A stretch of 64,000 nucleotides of DNA from Bacteroidota bacterium (GCA_023399295.1 JAEWQF010000038.1:29011-93010); one strand, 5' to 3'; shown: positions 24,951-34,470, counted from the first letter of the stretch. The notes: generated from the letters alone by a model not told the origin. Numbers and translations are program-made.

Positions 24951-26059
24951 CTGTTTGATTGTTTCACACGTTGTCCCTCAACAAACTCAATGACAAACGC
25001 ATCCTTAAACTTGCGGCGCACATCTCGCAGGGTACGGGTGATTTCTGCCTGATTGGATGTGCTGCCATAGGTGTACTTGTAGAGTCCACCGTCCACATAA
25101 TGCCCCACAGGATCCAATCCTTTGAAGACTTTCGCTCCCTGCTCATACTTAAGCGATGAGGTTAGAAACTGAATCCGGTACTCTCTGTCACCTGTTGTGA
25201 CACCTTCAACAGCCGCAGAGGCAAACTGGTCACGGCTGGATGAGTTCCCGTTGAAAACGTAACTCTTCTTGTCATGTTCTCGCTTGTACTCCTTGAAGCC
25301 TTGATATATTGCACTGGCCAGTGCACGCTGACCACTGTTGCTCTTCAGATATTTCTCCTCGTTAGGATTGCTGATATAGCCCAGCTCCACCAGTATGCTG
25401 GGCATTGCCACCTCACGAAGCACCAGGAAGCCGGCCTGTCTGACATTGCGGTTCACCCTTTTTGCACCGGTAACCAGTTGATTCTGCACGATGGTGGCAA
25501 GGTATACACTTTGGGAGAGAAACGTGTTTGCCATGAATTCGAAGATGATATACGATTCCGGTTCATTGGGATTGAACCCCTCATAGGTAAGCGAATAATC
25601 CTCTTCGTACATGATCACCGCGTTCTCCGCTTTGGCCACATCCAGGTTGTCCTTGCTGCGGTGCAATCCCAGCACGAAGGTCTCTACTCCTTGTGGGGAG
25701 GTGCGTTTACGGTCCAACGCATTGCAATGGAGTGAGATGAAGAGGTCGGCATGTGCCTTGTTGGCAATCTCGGCCCGTTTGTTCAGCTCCACAAACCGAT
25801 CGCTGTCGCGCGTATAGACCACCTTCACATCCTTGTGATGCTGTTCAATGAGCGCCCCCAGTTGAAGGCCCACCGACAAGACGACATCCTTCTCACGCGT
25901 GGAGGTGCCCACAGCACCCGGATCCTTGCCCCCATGACCGGGGTCGATCACCACGGTGAACGGTTTGTTTTGTGCGAAGGTGCGGGGAGTGGCACAAAGG
26001 GTGAAGAAAACACCCAGTAAAACCAGACCCAAAAGCTGACTGCGTGGCATCATCGGCAT
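24947..26059 (-). CDS. N-acetylmuramoyl-L-alanine amidase (Amidase_3)
   Basis: A zinc amidase that cuts the bond between MurNAc and the stem peptide, needed for daughter-cell separation. The signal peptide is residues 1-30 (cleavage near TFAQ). The zinc and catalytic residues lie in VIDPGHGGKDPGA (H42), QGVETFVLG (Glu), ISLHCNALD (His) and SILVELGYISNPNEEKYL (catalytic Glu). Residues about 285-365 form a SPOR-like segment (REYRIQFLTSS, GLYKYTYGS) that may bind denuded septal glycan. It is the first gene of a pair with the MCE protein. Confidence 0.9.
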   Translation of the reverse strand: MPMMPRSQLLGLVLLGVFFTLCATPRTFAQNKPFTVVIDPGHGGKDPGAVGTSTREKDVVLSVGLQLGALIEQHHKDVKVVYTRDSDRFVELNKRAEIANKAHADLFISLHCNALDRKRTSPQGVETFVLGLHRSKDNLDVAKAENAVIMYEEDYSLTYEGFNPNEPESYIIFEFMANTFLSQSVYLATIVQNQLVTGAKRVNRNVRQAGFLVLREVAMPSILVELGYISNPNEEKYLKSNSGQRALASAIYQGFKEYKREHDKKSYVFNGNSSSRDQFASAAVEGVTTGDREYRIQFLTSSLKYEQGAKVFKGLDPVGHYVDGGLYKYTYGSTSNQAEITRTLRDVRRKFKDAFVIEFVEGQRVKQSNR

Positions 26060-26097
26060 TTCTTTTTCACAAAAATAGATATTTATTTCGGTGGAAC

Positions 26098-26127
26098 AAA
26101 AAAAAGGAGCAACCCTCAGGCAGCTCC
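26098..26127 (-). terminator. Terminator of the TlpA-like gene
   Basis: On the minus strand GGAGC-12 nt-GCTCC (plus 26106-26110 / 26123-26127) is followed by eight T residues (plus 26098-26105). Confidence 0.8.
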
Positions 26128-26154
26128 CTTATGCAGTTGTTCCGTTCTTACCGG

Positions 26155-27267
26155 TTAAGGCATCAACTCTGCCAGTTTCGCATCGAGCGCTTCACCCCTC
26201 AGGTTCTTCTCAATGATCACACCCTCTCTGTCGAGCAGGAGGGTATGGGGAATGCTCTGGATGGCATAGAGATCGACAACCGGACTATCCCAATACATCA
26301 GGTCCGACATCTGCGGCCAGCGCATATCCATCTGGCTGATTCCCTCAAGCCACTCCTCGCGATTCCGGTCGAAAGAGACCCCAACGACCTCGAAACCCTT
26401 CGATTTGTACTTGTTGTAGGCAGCTACCACATTGGGCATCTCCTGCCGACAGGGACCGCACCACGCTGCCCAAAAATCAACCAGCAGATACTTGCCTTGA
26501 CCGGCGTACTGTGAAAGTGAGACATCATTTCCCTCGGCATTTTTCAGTGTGAAGTCGACAAACTTCTGACCAATGGCTACCTTCTCCAGGTTCTCAAGTC
26601 TCTTCACCACCCGTTGGATGTTTTCTTTCGATTTGAACTGCTCATCGGCCAGATCCAGTATCTCGCGCTGTTGTTCCGGTTCAAACATGGAAGATGAGGC
26701 CATGAAAGCATATTGCCCCAGGTCGTTGCCAATATTCTCTTTGATGAAGTCGAAGTTCAACTCGGTCATCTTGTTGCTGATGCTGTCATAGGTTGTGTTG
26801 ATCTCGGCTTCCATCTCCTCGGTAATGGTACCGGAAGCCTGGGCACTGTTGTAGCGTTCCACCACTTCACGGATCTGCGCTCCAAGGACCCGTTGTTGTA
26901 CCCTGAAGTCGGTATAGGCTTCATTGACCTTGGAGCCACTCACTGTAACCACACTGTCGAAAGAGACTTTCAGTTTGCCCGGTTCAAGTAAAACCGGAAT
27001 GCGGGACTCCTGTCGGGGGGCTATCGATTCGTCGAGGAGAATGAAGCGCAAGCGGGCTGCATCAGCAGCTCCCTTGAAACTAAACTGACCGTTCTCCACC
27101 ACCGCGGTATCGGTTGTCACCATGGCGTCGTCGGTCATCTCCTGTAGATAGACACTGGTCCCTTCAAAATCAGGATTGACAATGGTACCCTTGATGGAAT
27201 ACTCGTTTGTATTCTGACAAGAGATCAGAACCAGGATAGATATAAAAAGATAAAATAATTTCCTCAT
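26155..27267 (-). CDS. TlpA-like thiol:disulfide oxidoreductase lipoprotein (DUF4369 + thioredoxin-like)
   Basis: An exported 370-residue protein. Residues 1-17 give a lipoprotein signal (ILVLISC, Cys17). The N-terminal half is a DUF4369-like beta domain (EYSIKGTIVNPDFEGTSVYL), the middle is helical, and the C-terminal third is an AhpC/TSA-thioredoxin fold with the active site FWAAWCGPCRQEMP, a CxxC, and the cis-proline region QSIPHTLLLD. Likely a periplasmic disulfide reductase. The frame extends upstream to 27543 without similarity; the ATG at 27267 is chosen for the signal peptide and a TATCTTTG -7 element at 27296-27303. Confidence 0.9.
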   Translation of the reverse strand: MRKLFYLFISILVLISCQNTNEYSIKGTIVNPDFEGTSVYLQEMTDDAMVTTDTAVVENGQFSFKGAADAARLRFILLDESIAPRQESRIPVLLEPGKLKVSFDSVVTVSGSKVNEAYTDFRVQQRVLGAQIREVVERYNSAQASGTITEEMEAEINTTYDSISNKMTELNFDFIKENIGNDLGQYAFMASSSMFEPEQQREILDLADEQFKSKENIQRVVKRLENLEKVAIGQKFVDFTLKNAEGNDVSLSQYAGQGKYLLVDFWAAWCGPCRQEMPNVVAAYNKYKSKGFEVVGVSFDRNREEWLEGISQMDMRWPQMSDLMYWDSPVVDLYAIQSIPHTLLLDREGVIIEKNLRGEALDAKLAELMP

Positions 27268-27603
27268 ATTCGTAGTAATTATGGGTTTAAGTTGACAAAG
27301 ATAAGTAAAATAGCGGGATTGGGGCGAAACAGGCAGGATATTTTTACACCATGGCAATAATCCAACCTTCCCGCCGTTTGCTATGCAACAGCTTCGATGC
27401 CGATGAACAAAGAAAACCCACACCGAAAAAGAATCAACAAACAGCATCCACGGGATAGGGAACAACCCTCTCTCACCTCGCTGCAGATCATCCGTCAGTA
27501 TGCCAGGTGCTGCCGTCCTTTCAACAGCCTGACACTGAATCAAAAACTGATCATTCTGAATTGAGCCTCTCCAACAGATTGACGAGGAGCAAAGCGTTCA
27601 ATT

Positions 27604-27633
27604 TTTGCAGATAAAGATTTTTCCATACCTTTG
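27604..27633 (+). promoter_or_regulatory. Promoter of rpe
   Basis: TTTG (27604-27607), an 18-nt spacer, TACCTTTG (27626-27633), about 21 nt before the rpe ATG. The rest of the 27268-27653 gap shows no gene. Confidence 0.7.
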
Positions 27634-27653
27634 AGATCAGAAAAATCATTCCC

Positions 27654-28304
27654 ATGAGTACGATTGTAGCACCGTCCTTGCTGGCGGCCGATTTCCTTCA
27701 TCTCCACCGAGACATTGAAATGCTCAACAGAAGCGAGGCAGACTGGATCCACCTGGATATCATGGATGGGGTCTTTGTTCCGAACATTTCGTTTGGTTTT
27801 CCGGTGATCAACCAATTGAAAGCGATCACCCACAAAACACTGGATGCCCACCTGATGATCGTTGGCCCTGAAAAATTTACCGGTCAGATCGCAGCAGCGG
27901 GTGCAACCTTTATGAATGTCCATTACGAGGCCTGCCCCCATCTGCACCGGGTAGTGCAGGAAATAGGCCACAGCGGGATGAAACCGGCAGTCACGCTGAA
28001 CCCCCACACACCGGTCACACTGCTGGAAGAGATCTTGCCGGAACTGGAGATGGTGCTCCTGATGTCTGTAAATCCCGGATTTGGGGGACAACAGTTCATC
28101 GAGGCTACGGTTGAAAAGGTTGCAAAGCTCAGAAAGATGATTGACAAAAGAAACCTCACCACACTGATCCAGGTAGACGGTGGTGTCAACCTGGAAACCG
28201 GTAGAAGACTTGTGGATGCCGGTGCAGACGTGCTGGTGGCCGGCAGCTTCGTTTTCTCTTCGGAGGATCCTGAAGAGACCATTCGACAGTTGAAGGCACT
28301 CTGA
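27654..28304 (+). CDS. rpe: Ribulose-phosphate 3-epimerase
   Basis: Interconverts ribulose-5-phosphate and xylulose-5-phosphate in the pentose phosphate pathway. The 216-residue TIM barrel has the signature residues: APSLLAADFLHL near 5-16, HLDIMDGVFVPNISFG (metal His and Asp), DAHLMI, MSVNPGFGGQ and VDGGVN. All metal-binding residues appear intact. A long antisense frame (27540-28346) is an overlap artefact. Confidence 0.96.
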   Translation: MSTIVAPSLLAADFLHLHRDIEMLNRSEADWIHLDIMDGVFVPNISFGFPVINQLKAITHKTLDAHLMIVGPEKFTGQIAAAGATFMNVHYEACPHLHRVVQEIGHSGMKPAVTLNPHTPVTLLEEILPELEMVLLMSVNPGFGGQQFIEATVEKVAKLRKMIDKRNLTTLIQVDGGVNLETGRRLVDAGADVLVAGSFVFSSEDPEETIRQLKAL

Positions 28305-28383
28305 TCCGCACTCCAGAAAGGCGACTGGAGCTTTTTCAAGCCGCATTGCGGCAATGATCCCATTGTACCAACATGTGCGTCAG

Positions 28384-30348
28384 ATGAACGAACTGATTGG
28401 TAAAACACCCTTCTTCAGGCTCTTAATCCCTGTTGTCGGTGCAATTATTTTGAGCCCATTTCTTTCAGACAACGGGTTGTTGCCTGCAACACTTTCACTG
28501 ACAGGCCTACTGCTCATCTTTTGCTCATTCTTACGTGATGAGCACCATCAGTACCGACGCAGGTGGTTCTTTGGTGCTGGTGCCTACCTGTTCCTCTTTG
28601 CTCTCACCCTGCTCCAATGTCGTGAGCAGAAAGCGCAAAGCAAGCATACCTTCCCAGCCAAATCACACACCTACATCGCCGTGCTGCTTGAGATACCCGA
28701 AGAAAAAGAACGGTCGATACAATGCCCGGTGCGTACCGCACCACCTTATGAAAAGAAAATGATGCTCTATCTTGAAAAGAGCAACCAGGCGGCGGCACTT
28801 CAACCGGGCGATGAGATCCTGTTCACCGCCCAGCCGGAGCCATTTCGTAATTCGGGAAACCCGGGGGAGTGGGACTATGCAAGATACATGCGAGACAAAG
28901 GTTTTGCAGCGAGGGAGTTCCTCTATACACGGGAGTGGGAGATGACCGGTAGAAGAACAATGACACCATACCTGCTGGCACAAAGATGCCGGCTGAGGAT
29001 GCTCAATTACTACCGGTCGCTGGGGTTGGAAGGAGATACCTACGCGTTTATCGCGGCAGTGACCCTCGGCTACAAAGCCTACCTGTCGGATGACATCAGG
29101 GAGGCCTTCCGTGCCTCAGGCACCGCGCATCTGCTGGCAGTAAGCGGACTCCACACAGGGGTCATATACCTGATCCTCTCCCTGCTGCTATCTCCCCTGG
29201 GCAACAGAGGCAAAGGGTTCCGCGTCCGTCAATTGGTGATCATCCTGATGCTCTGGGTCTATGCCCTGGTAGCTGGTCTTTCTCCATCGGTGGTGCGCGC
29301 GGTGATCATGCTTTCGCTCTACTGCCTGGGCAGACTGCATCAGGTGAAGGGCTTCACTGCGAACACGCTGGCGGCAGCAGCCTTCCTGATCCTTGTCTAT
29401 CAACCAAACAGTCTCTACGACATCAGCTTCCAGTTGAGTTTCGGCGCTGTCTTCTCAATTATCTGGTTCCAGCCCAGGATCGCTTCGCTGGTCAAACCGA
29501 AAAAGAGGGTTGTGACATACCTCTGGAACCTGGCGACCCTCTCCTTATCGGCACAGCTGGGCCTCTTCCCCCTTGTACTGTACCATTTCGGCACCTTTCC
29601 TGTCTGGTTCTTCCTCTCAAACATATTGATGGTTCCACTCATGGGAATCATCATCTATTCGCTGGTCCCGTTGCTGCTATGCGGCTGGTTGCACACCTTC
29701 TTATCCGGTATCCCCGAGTGGCTGCCACTGTTTTTCCGCCATCTGGTGAAGCTGCTCACGCAAGCCATGCTCTACATCGTACAGGTGATGGAATCACTTC
29801 CCTATGCGCAGCTCACCGGCTTGTATATCACACTGCCATCGGCTATCCTGCTGTTGCTTTTCATCTTCCTATTGAGTCATTTCCTTGTAAAACGGAAACC
29901 CCACATGCTGATTCTCGCCCTCTCATCGCTGCTCTCTTTTCAACTGCTGCTTTTCCAGGAGCAGATAGATGGAGCCCCCATGCAGCTGGTGGTATTCAAC
30001 AACTCACCCCAGAGTGACATCTCTCTTTTCACCGGTGGATCTCGCTATCCCATTGCTATACCGGACAATGGGCCTTTGCCCTACCCCCACAAGAAAATCA
30101 TCCGTCTCTCTGACGGATCGTTCGACAATTTCAATGCCAACACCCCCTTCCCTGTCGATATCCTGATCCTTTCACACTACTGTTGTTTCGATGTGGAACA
30201 ACTTTACCGCCTGTTTCAACCCTCACTGATTGTCCTCGACAGCTCACTGCCACGCAACACGGCTGTCAGCTTCACGCAGGGATGCCTCGCCAGGGGCATC
30301 CCGGTACATGATGTGCGACAAGATGGCGCCTATTCGCTGTTTTTTTAG
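28384..30348 (+). CDS. ComEC/Rec2-family membrane protein without a recognisable nuclease domain
   Basis: A polytopic inner-membrane protein of about 654 residues, related to the DNA-uptake channel ComEC. The N-terminus has hydrophobic segments (PFFRLLIPVVGAIILSPFL) and a DUF4131-like soluble part (about 60-210). The Competence domain follows with SGTAHLLAVSGLHTGVIYL and several membrane helices to about residue 525. The remaining ~120 residues do not show the HxHxDH metal motif of the metallo-beta-lactamase domain found in many ComEC proteins. The start could be the ATG at 28354 or 28384; the latter is preferred. The stop codon overlaps the promoter region of the next gene. Confidence 0.82.
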   Translation: MNELIGKTPFFRLLIPVVGAIILSPFLSDNGLLPATLSLTGLLLIFCSFLRDEHHQYRRRWFFGAGAYLFLFALTLLQCREQKAQSKHTFPAKSHTYIAVLLEIPEEKERSIQCPVRTAPPYEKKMMLYLEKSNQAAALQPGDEILFTAQPEPFRNSGNPGEWDYARYMRDKGFAAREFLYTREWEMTGRRTMTPYLLAQRCRLRMLNYYRSLGLEGDTYAFIAAVTLGYKAYLSDDIREAFRASGTAHLLAVSGLHTGVIYLILSLLLSPLGNRGKGFRVRQLVIILMLWVYALVAGLSPSVVRAVIMLSLYCLGRLHQVKGFTANTLAAAAFLILVYQPNSLYDISFQLSFGAVFSIIWFQPRIASLVKPKKRVVTYLWNLATLSLSAQLGLFPLVLYHFGTFPVWFFLSNILMVPLMGIIIYSLVPLLLCGWLHTFLSGIPEWLPLFFRHLVKLLTQAMLYIVQVMESLPYAQLTGLYITLPSAILLLLFIFLLSHFLVKRKPHMLILALSSLLSFQLLLFQEQIDGAPMQLVVFNNSPQSDISLFTGGSRYPIAIPDNGPLPYPHKKIIRLSDGSFDNFNANTPFPVDILILSHYCCFDVEQLYRLFQPSLIVLDSSLPRNTAVSFTQGCLARGIPVHDVRQDGAYSLFF

Positions 30349-30385
30349 TACTTTTGCCGTTCACTATCATAAAGAATCGTGCGCT

Positions 30386-31444
30386 ATGAAGTTTACCGAA
30401 ACACTCACCGACGTGATTGACCCGATTAAGGTGGACCAGATCATGCAGGCCATCGATGTGGCTGAACAGATCGTGATCACCACACACCTCTCCCCCGACG
30501 GGGATGCACTGGGATCATCACTCGCACTCTGCCACTTTCTGAGGAATCGGGGTAAGAAAGCCAGGATCATTGTTCCCAACTCTTTCCCCTACTTCCTGAA
30601 ATGGATGAAGGGTGCCGGTGAGATCAGCGTGGCAGAATACAACCCGGAAGCAGCCAGACACATCTTGATGCATGCCGACCTGATTTTCTCACTCGACTAC
30701 AACATCCCCAAACGTGTGGGGCTGATGGCACCAATGCTGGAAGCAGCGCCTGCGGTGAAAATACTGATCGACCACCACCTCTTCCCCGGTAACGGATTCG
30801 ACATCGTGGCATCCCACCCTGAAATATCCTCCACCAGTGAACTGATCTTCCGGCTGCTGTTTCAGGCGGGCAGCTATCAGGAGCTGACACGGACGGAAGC
30901 GGAATGCATCTACTGTGGCATGATGACCGATACAGGGGGATTCACCTACAACTCGAGTGATCCGGAGATCTTCGAGATTATCAGCCTGCTGCTGCGCAAG
31001 GAGATCGACAAGGATGCCATCTATTCACAGGTGTTCCACAACTACTCAGCCGACAGGTTCCGGCTGCTGGGCTTCACCCTGTCACAGCGCATGGAGATCT
31101 ACCCCGAACTGCATGCCGCATTGATTTGGCTCTCAAAGGAAGATCAGGCTCAGTTTCAATTCAGCAAGGGTGACACCGAGGGGTTTGTAAACTACCCCCT
31201 CAGCATCAGGGGGATCATCTTCTCCACCTTCATTCGGGAGGATGAGGGGCTGATCAAACTCTCTTTTCGCTCTCAACGGTCGTTCCCCTGCAATGAATTT
31301 GCGTCTGACTTTTTCAACGGAGGAGGACACCTGAATGCTTCAGGTGGAGAATATTACGGCTCACTGGAGCGGGCATTGCAGACCTATTCGGAAGGACTCA
31401 GCAAGTATGAGGAGCTGCTGAAACAATCGATGAATGAGGAATAA
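30386..31444 (+). CDS. DHH-family phosphoesterase (NrnA-like nanoRNase/pAp phosphatase)
   Basis: A 352-residue cytosolic DHH/DHHA1 enzyme. The DHH domain has THLSPDGDALGSS (33-45), DLIFSLDYN, ILIDHHLFPG (the DHH motif) and CGMMTDTGGFTYN. The DHHA1 domain ends with FFNGGGHLNASGG. NrnA proteins degrade short oligoribonucleotides and dephosphorylate pAp; relatives cleave cyclic-di-AMP products (pApA), which would fit the cdaA gene in this window, but that is inference. The frame extends upstream to 30230 inside the ComEC gene; the ATG at 30386 is chosen because the -7 element TACTTTTG lies at 30349-30356. Confidence 0.9.
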   Translation: MKFTETLTDVIDPIKVDQIMQAIDVAEQIVITTHLSPDGDALGSSLALCHFLRNRGKKARIIVPNSFPYFLKWMKGAGEISVAEYNPEAARHILMHADLIFSLDYNIPKRVGLMAPMLEAAPAVKILIDHHLFPGNGFDIVASHPEISSTSELIFRLLFQAGSYQELTRTEAECIYCGMMTDTGGFTYNSSDPEIFEIISLLLRKEIDKDAIYSQVFHNYSADRFRLLGFTLSQRMEIYPELHAALIWLSKEDQAQFQFSKGDTEGFVNYPLSIRGIIFSTFIREDEGLIKLSFRSQRSFPCNEFASDFFNGGGHLNASGGEYYGSLERALQTYSEGLSKYEELLKQSMNEE

Positions 31445-31546
31445 TCCATTTTTAAGGATCGATAATGTTTATTTCGGTGCAATAAAGTTTTTTTTAACGC
31501 AGATTGTGTACTTTTGCAGACAGTATCAATTATTCTACAGAGATCT

Positions 31547-32101
31547 ATGAACAAAACATACTTGACAATAACCGCTCTTTTGGGCTTGCTGTTCCTCCTT
31601 CCCTCCTGCAAGGACCGAAAGACCTATGCGGACTACCTGAAAGATGAAGAAAAAGCAATTGATCTTTTCATTGCCCAACAGAATCTCTCTATCCTGGATG
31701 ATTTCCCGGCCAACGGGATCTTCGCCGAGAACGAATACTACAAGGATCCGGCCACCGAGGTATACTATCGCGTCATCGCCTACGGTGATACGACAAAGGC
31801 GTTGACATTAAACCAGAAGGTCTTCATTCGCTTCAAGGGTCTTCGTTACTTCATGTCGAGCGATACGACCCGTTACGCCAACCTGGTTTATCCTGAAGAG
31901 ATCAAATACGTCGGACCGGTCAACTCCACCACCAAAAGCTATTACAGCAATCCCGGCTGGATGGTTCCATTGCAGCATGTGGGCCATAACGGCGAGGTGA
32001 AAATGATCATCCCTTTCAGCATGGGATCATCATACGACCGTTCCCAATACCAGCCCTCCTATTACGACCAGATACAGTATCGTTTTGAAGGCCGCTATTG
32101 A
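31547..32101 (+). CDS. DUF4827 family lipoprotein
   Basis: A 184-residue exported lipoprotein: signal MNKTYLTITALLGLLFLLPS and Cys21, followed by KDRKTYADYLKDEEKAIDLF, the conserved start of the Bacteroidales DUF4827 family. The body resembles an FKBP-like fold in its Gly/Tyr/Pro-rich C-terminal half (YSNPGWMVPLQHVGHNGEVK, FSMGSSYDRSQYQPSYYDQI), but the function is unknown. It lies just upstream of glmM, 43 nt away and co-oriented. A -7 element TACTTTTG is at 31509-31516. The in-frame start at 31514 would overlap that element and is rejected. Confidence 0.8.
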   Translation: MNKTYLTITALLGLLFLLPSCKDRKTYADYLKDEEKAIDLFIAQQNLSILDDFPANGIFAENEYYKDPATEVYYRVIAYGDTTKALTLNQKVFIRFKGLRYFMSSDTTRYANLVYPEEIKYVGPVNSTTKSYYSNPGWMVPLQHVGHNGEVKMIIPFSMGSSYDRSQYQPSYYDQIQYRFEGRY

Positions 32102-32144
32102 GCAGTTCATCAGCGCAGTATAGAACCGACAGACAGAACAACCC

Positions 32145-33527
32145 ATGACATTGATCAAATCCATTTCCGGCATCAGAGGTACAATTGGCGGTGAACCGGG
32201 GGAAAATCTCACTCCCGCCGACATCGTGCGGTTTACGGCAGCCTATGCTACATTTATCAGGAACAAATCGAACGTGGGAAAACCCAGGATTGTGGTGGGC
32301 CGCGATGCACGGATATCGGGCGAAATGGTACACCGTATCCTCACCGGCACACTCATGGCAATGGGATGCGACGTGACCGACATCGGCATGGCTACAACAC
32401 CCACCACTGAAATCGCGGTGGTCCGTGAACATGCCACCGGGGGTATCATTATCACAGCCAGCCACAACCCGCGACAGTGGAACGCACTGAAACTGCTTAA
32501 CAGCGAAGGCGAGTTTCTGAGTGCTGCCGAGGGTGCTGAAATATTGAGGCTGGCTGAGAGCGGATCCTACTCCTTTTCACCGGTAGATGAACTGGGGAAG
32601 ATCACACAAAAACAGTTTCTTCAGGAACATATCCAGTCGGTGCTTTCTCTCGAGTTGGTGGATGTCAAGGCAATCAGGGCTGCAAACTTCCGTGTGGCAG
32701 TAGACTGTGTCAACTCGGTGGGCGGCATCGCCGTCCCGGAGCTGCTCTACGCACTGGGAGTCAAAGAGATCTTTAAACTTCATTGTGCCCCACACGGCAA
32801 CTTCTCCCACAACCCGGAGCCACTGCCACAGCACCTCACCGAGCTCTCCGCGCTGACACGCAGTTCAAAGGCCACCGTGGGATTTGCTGTCGACCCCGAT
32901 GTGGATCGTTTGGCAATCTACTGCGAAGATGGAGAACCCTTCGGAGAGGAATACACACTGGTGGCGATGGCCGATTACATCCTGCAACAGACACCCGGCA
33001 ACACCGTCTCGAACCTCAGTTCAAGCCGCGCCCTGCGCGATGTCACCCTGGAACGGGGAGGCAGCTATCATGCCGCTGCGGTAGGCGAGGTGAATGTGGT
33101 GGAGAAGATGAAAGAGGTGGGCGCTGTCATTGGTGGGGAAGGAAATGGTGGCGTGATCTACCCCGCCTCACACTATGGCAGGGATGCATTGGTGGGGATT
33201 GCGCTCTTCCTCACTTACCTGGCTCGTTCGGGTAAATCACCCGCACAGCTGCGCAAGGAATACCCTGTCTACTACATGGCCAAACAGAAGGTGGAACTGA
33301 CACCCGATATCGACACCGATGCATTATTGCAACAGATGAAAACGCGTTTCAGCGACCAGCAGGTAACCGATATTGACGGGGTAAAGATCGATTTCATCGA
33401 CAAGTGGGTGCACCTGCGTAAATCAAACACCGAGCCCATCATCCGGATCTATTCCGAAGCGGATTCACCGGAAGCGGCTGAGACAATCGGAAAAGAAATT
33501 ATTGACCTGATCAGGAAACTGGCTTAG
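32145..33527 (+). CDS. glmM: Phosphoglucosamine mutase
   Basis: Converts glucosamine-6-phosphate to glucosamine-1-phosphate for UDP-GlcNAc synthesis. The 460-residue alpha-D-phosphohexomutase has ISGIRGTIGG (7-16), the phosphoserine loop TASHNP (S106), the Mg loop DPDVDR, the sugar-binding loop GGEGNGGVIYP and the phosphate-binding SNTEPIIRIYSE. The sugar loop GEGNGG, rather than the classical bacterial GE-x-SGH, places it with the archaeal-type GlmM group also seen in Bacteroidota. Phosphomannomutase activity cannot be excluded from sequence. Confidence 0.9.
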   Translation: MTLIKSISGIRGTIGGEPGENLTPADIVRFTAAYATFIRNKSNVGKPRIVVGRDARISGEMVHRILTGTLMAMGCDVTDIGMATTPTTEIAVVREHATGGIIITASHNPRQWNALKLLNSEGEFLSAAEGAEILRLAESGSYSFSPVDELGKITQKQFLQEHIQSVLSLELVDVKAIRAANFRVAVDCVNSVGGIAVPELLYALGVKEIFKLHCAPHGNFSHNPEPLPQHLTELSALTRSSKATVGFAVDPDVDRLAIYCEDGEPFGEEYTLVAMADYILQQTPGNTVSNLSSSRALRDVTLERGGSYHAAAVGEVNVVEKMKEVGAVIGGEGNGGVIYPASHYGRDALVGIALFLTYLARSGKSPAQLRKEYPVYYMAKQKVELTPDIDTDALLQQMKTRFSDQQVTDIDGVKIDFIDKWVHLRKSNTEPIIRIYSEADSPEAAETIGKEIIDLIRKLA

Positions 33528-33622
33528 GCCAACCCGACCGACATTATTTTTACCACTCACATGCCACCTCACCACCATGACGTGGCATTTGAGTTAGATA
33601 AACAGATAAGCATTTCGAGGGG

Positions 33623-34453
33623 ATGAAAGAGATACTGGTAAGCCACGACGATTTACGGGGGCTACACCCCATCTTTCGTGGCAGACACGGAGACAAAATG
33701 ATCGATCTGGGCATGAAGATCGCCGCAATGAACGTTCCGAATGAGATTTACGACCGTTCCAAACACCTTACGGGTCCAGCCTTTTGTCGCGATGTACTGG
33801 ATAAACTGGCAATCAAACGCACCCTGCGCAATGTAGAAGTGCTTGATCACTTCAGTGATCGCCCCTTTATCACTGTCTCCAACCATCCTTACGGTCATAT
33901 CGACGGCATCGCCATCATCGAAGCGCTGGCCAGTCGTTTCAACGATTTCCGGATGATGGTCAACTTCTTCCTGGGACTGATTGATACCATGGAGGAGAAC
34001 TTTATCAAAGTGAATCCGATGAAGGATTCCGAGAAAAAAAGCGTGACCTATGCCGGTATCCGCGAGAGCATCGCTCATCTGCGGCAGGGGCACCCGCTCG
34101 GTTTTTTTCCGGCTGGAGCCGTCTCCAACCTCTATGTGAAAAGGGGCAGGCCTGTGATTGAGGACCGGGAATGGGAGCCTGCAGCATTGAAGATCATTCG
34201 CAAGGTGAAGGTCCCGGTCATCCCGTTGCACATCTCCGGACACAACAGCCCGTTGTTCTACCTCTCACGCATCGTGGGGTGGCGCATTCGCAACCTGCGT
34301 CTCTGTCACGAGCTATACAACAAAAAAGGACACGAGATGGTGCTCACCTTTGGCGATCCCATCCTGCCGGACGAATTCAGTACCTTTGGCAACGATACCC
34401 GGGAACTTGGCCAATTCCTCAAGGCCAGAACCTATGCGTTGGGTCGATTCTGA
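33623..34453 (+). CDS. PlsC-like lysophospholipid/ornithine-lipid type acyltransferase
   Basis: A 276-residue membrane-associated acyltransferase of the glycerolipid acyltransferase superfamily. The acyl-acceptor motif is SNHPYGHIDG, in which His88 and Asp94 are separated by five residues (HX5D) instead of the usual HX4D. A second motif FFPAGAVSNLY corresponds to the substrate-binding block (FPEG-like), and PVIPLHISGHNS to the block IV region. The HX5D form occurs in the hemolysin-like O-acyltransferases that make ornithine or glycine lipids, so that role is possible here, but no N-acyltransferase partner is adjacent. A short hairpin (33561-33567 / 33582-33588) precedes the gene. Confidence 0.82.
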   Translation: MKEILVSHDDLRGLHPIFRGRHGDKMIDLGMKIAAMNVPNEIYDRSKHLTGPAFCRDVLDKLAIKRTLRNVEVLDHFSDRPFITVSNHPYGHIDGIAIIEALASRFNDFRMMVNFFLGLIDTMEENFIKVNPMKDSEKKSVTYAGIRESIAHLRQGHPLGFFPAGAVSNLYVKRGRPVIEDREWEPAALKIIRKVKVPVIPLHISGHNSPLFYLSRIVGWRIRNLRLCHELYNKKGHEMVLTFGDPILPDEFSTFGNDTRELGQFLKARTYALGRF

Positions 34454-34470
34454 ATAATTGTGTATCTTTG
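34439..34470 (+). promoter_or_regulatory. Promoter of the regulator-lptE-TPR-secG operon
   Basis: TTG (34439-34441), a 21-nt spacer, TATCTTTG (34463-34470). The -33 element lies within the last codons of the acyltransferase gene. Confidence 0.72.

Noticed and set aside
27268..27543. N-terminal extension of the TlpA-like lipoprotein
   Set aside because: It would bury the lipoprotein signal peptide, and a -7 element lies at 27296-27303.
27540..28346. 268-aa minus-strand ORF
   Set aside because: Lies antisense to rpe, which has all catalytic motifs; the antisense product has Cys/His-rich atypical composition and no recognisable domain.
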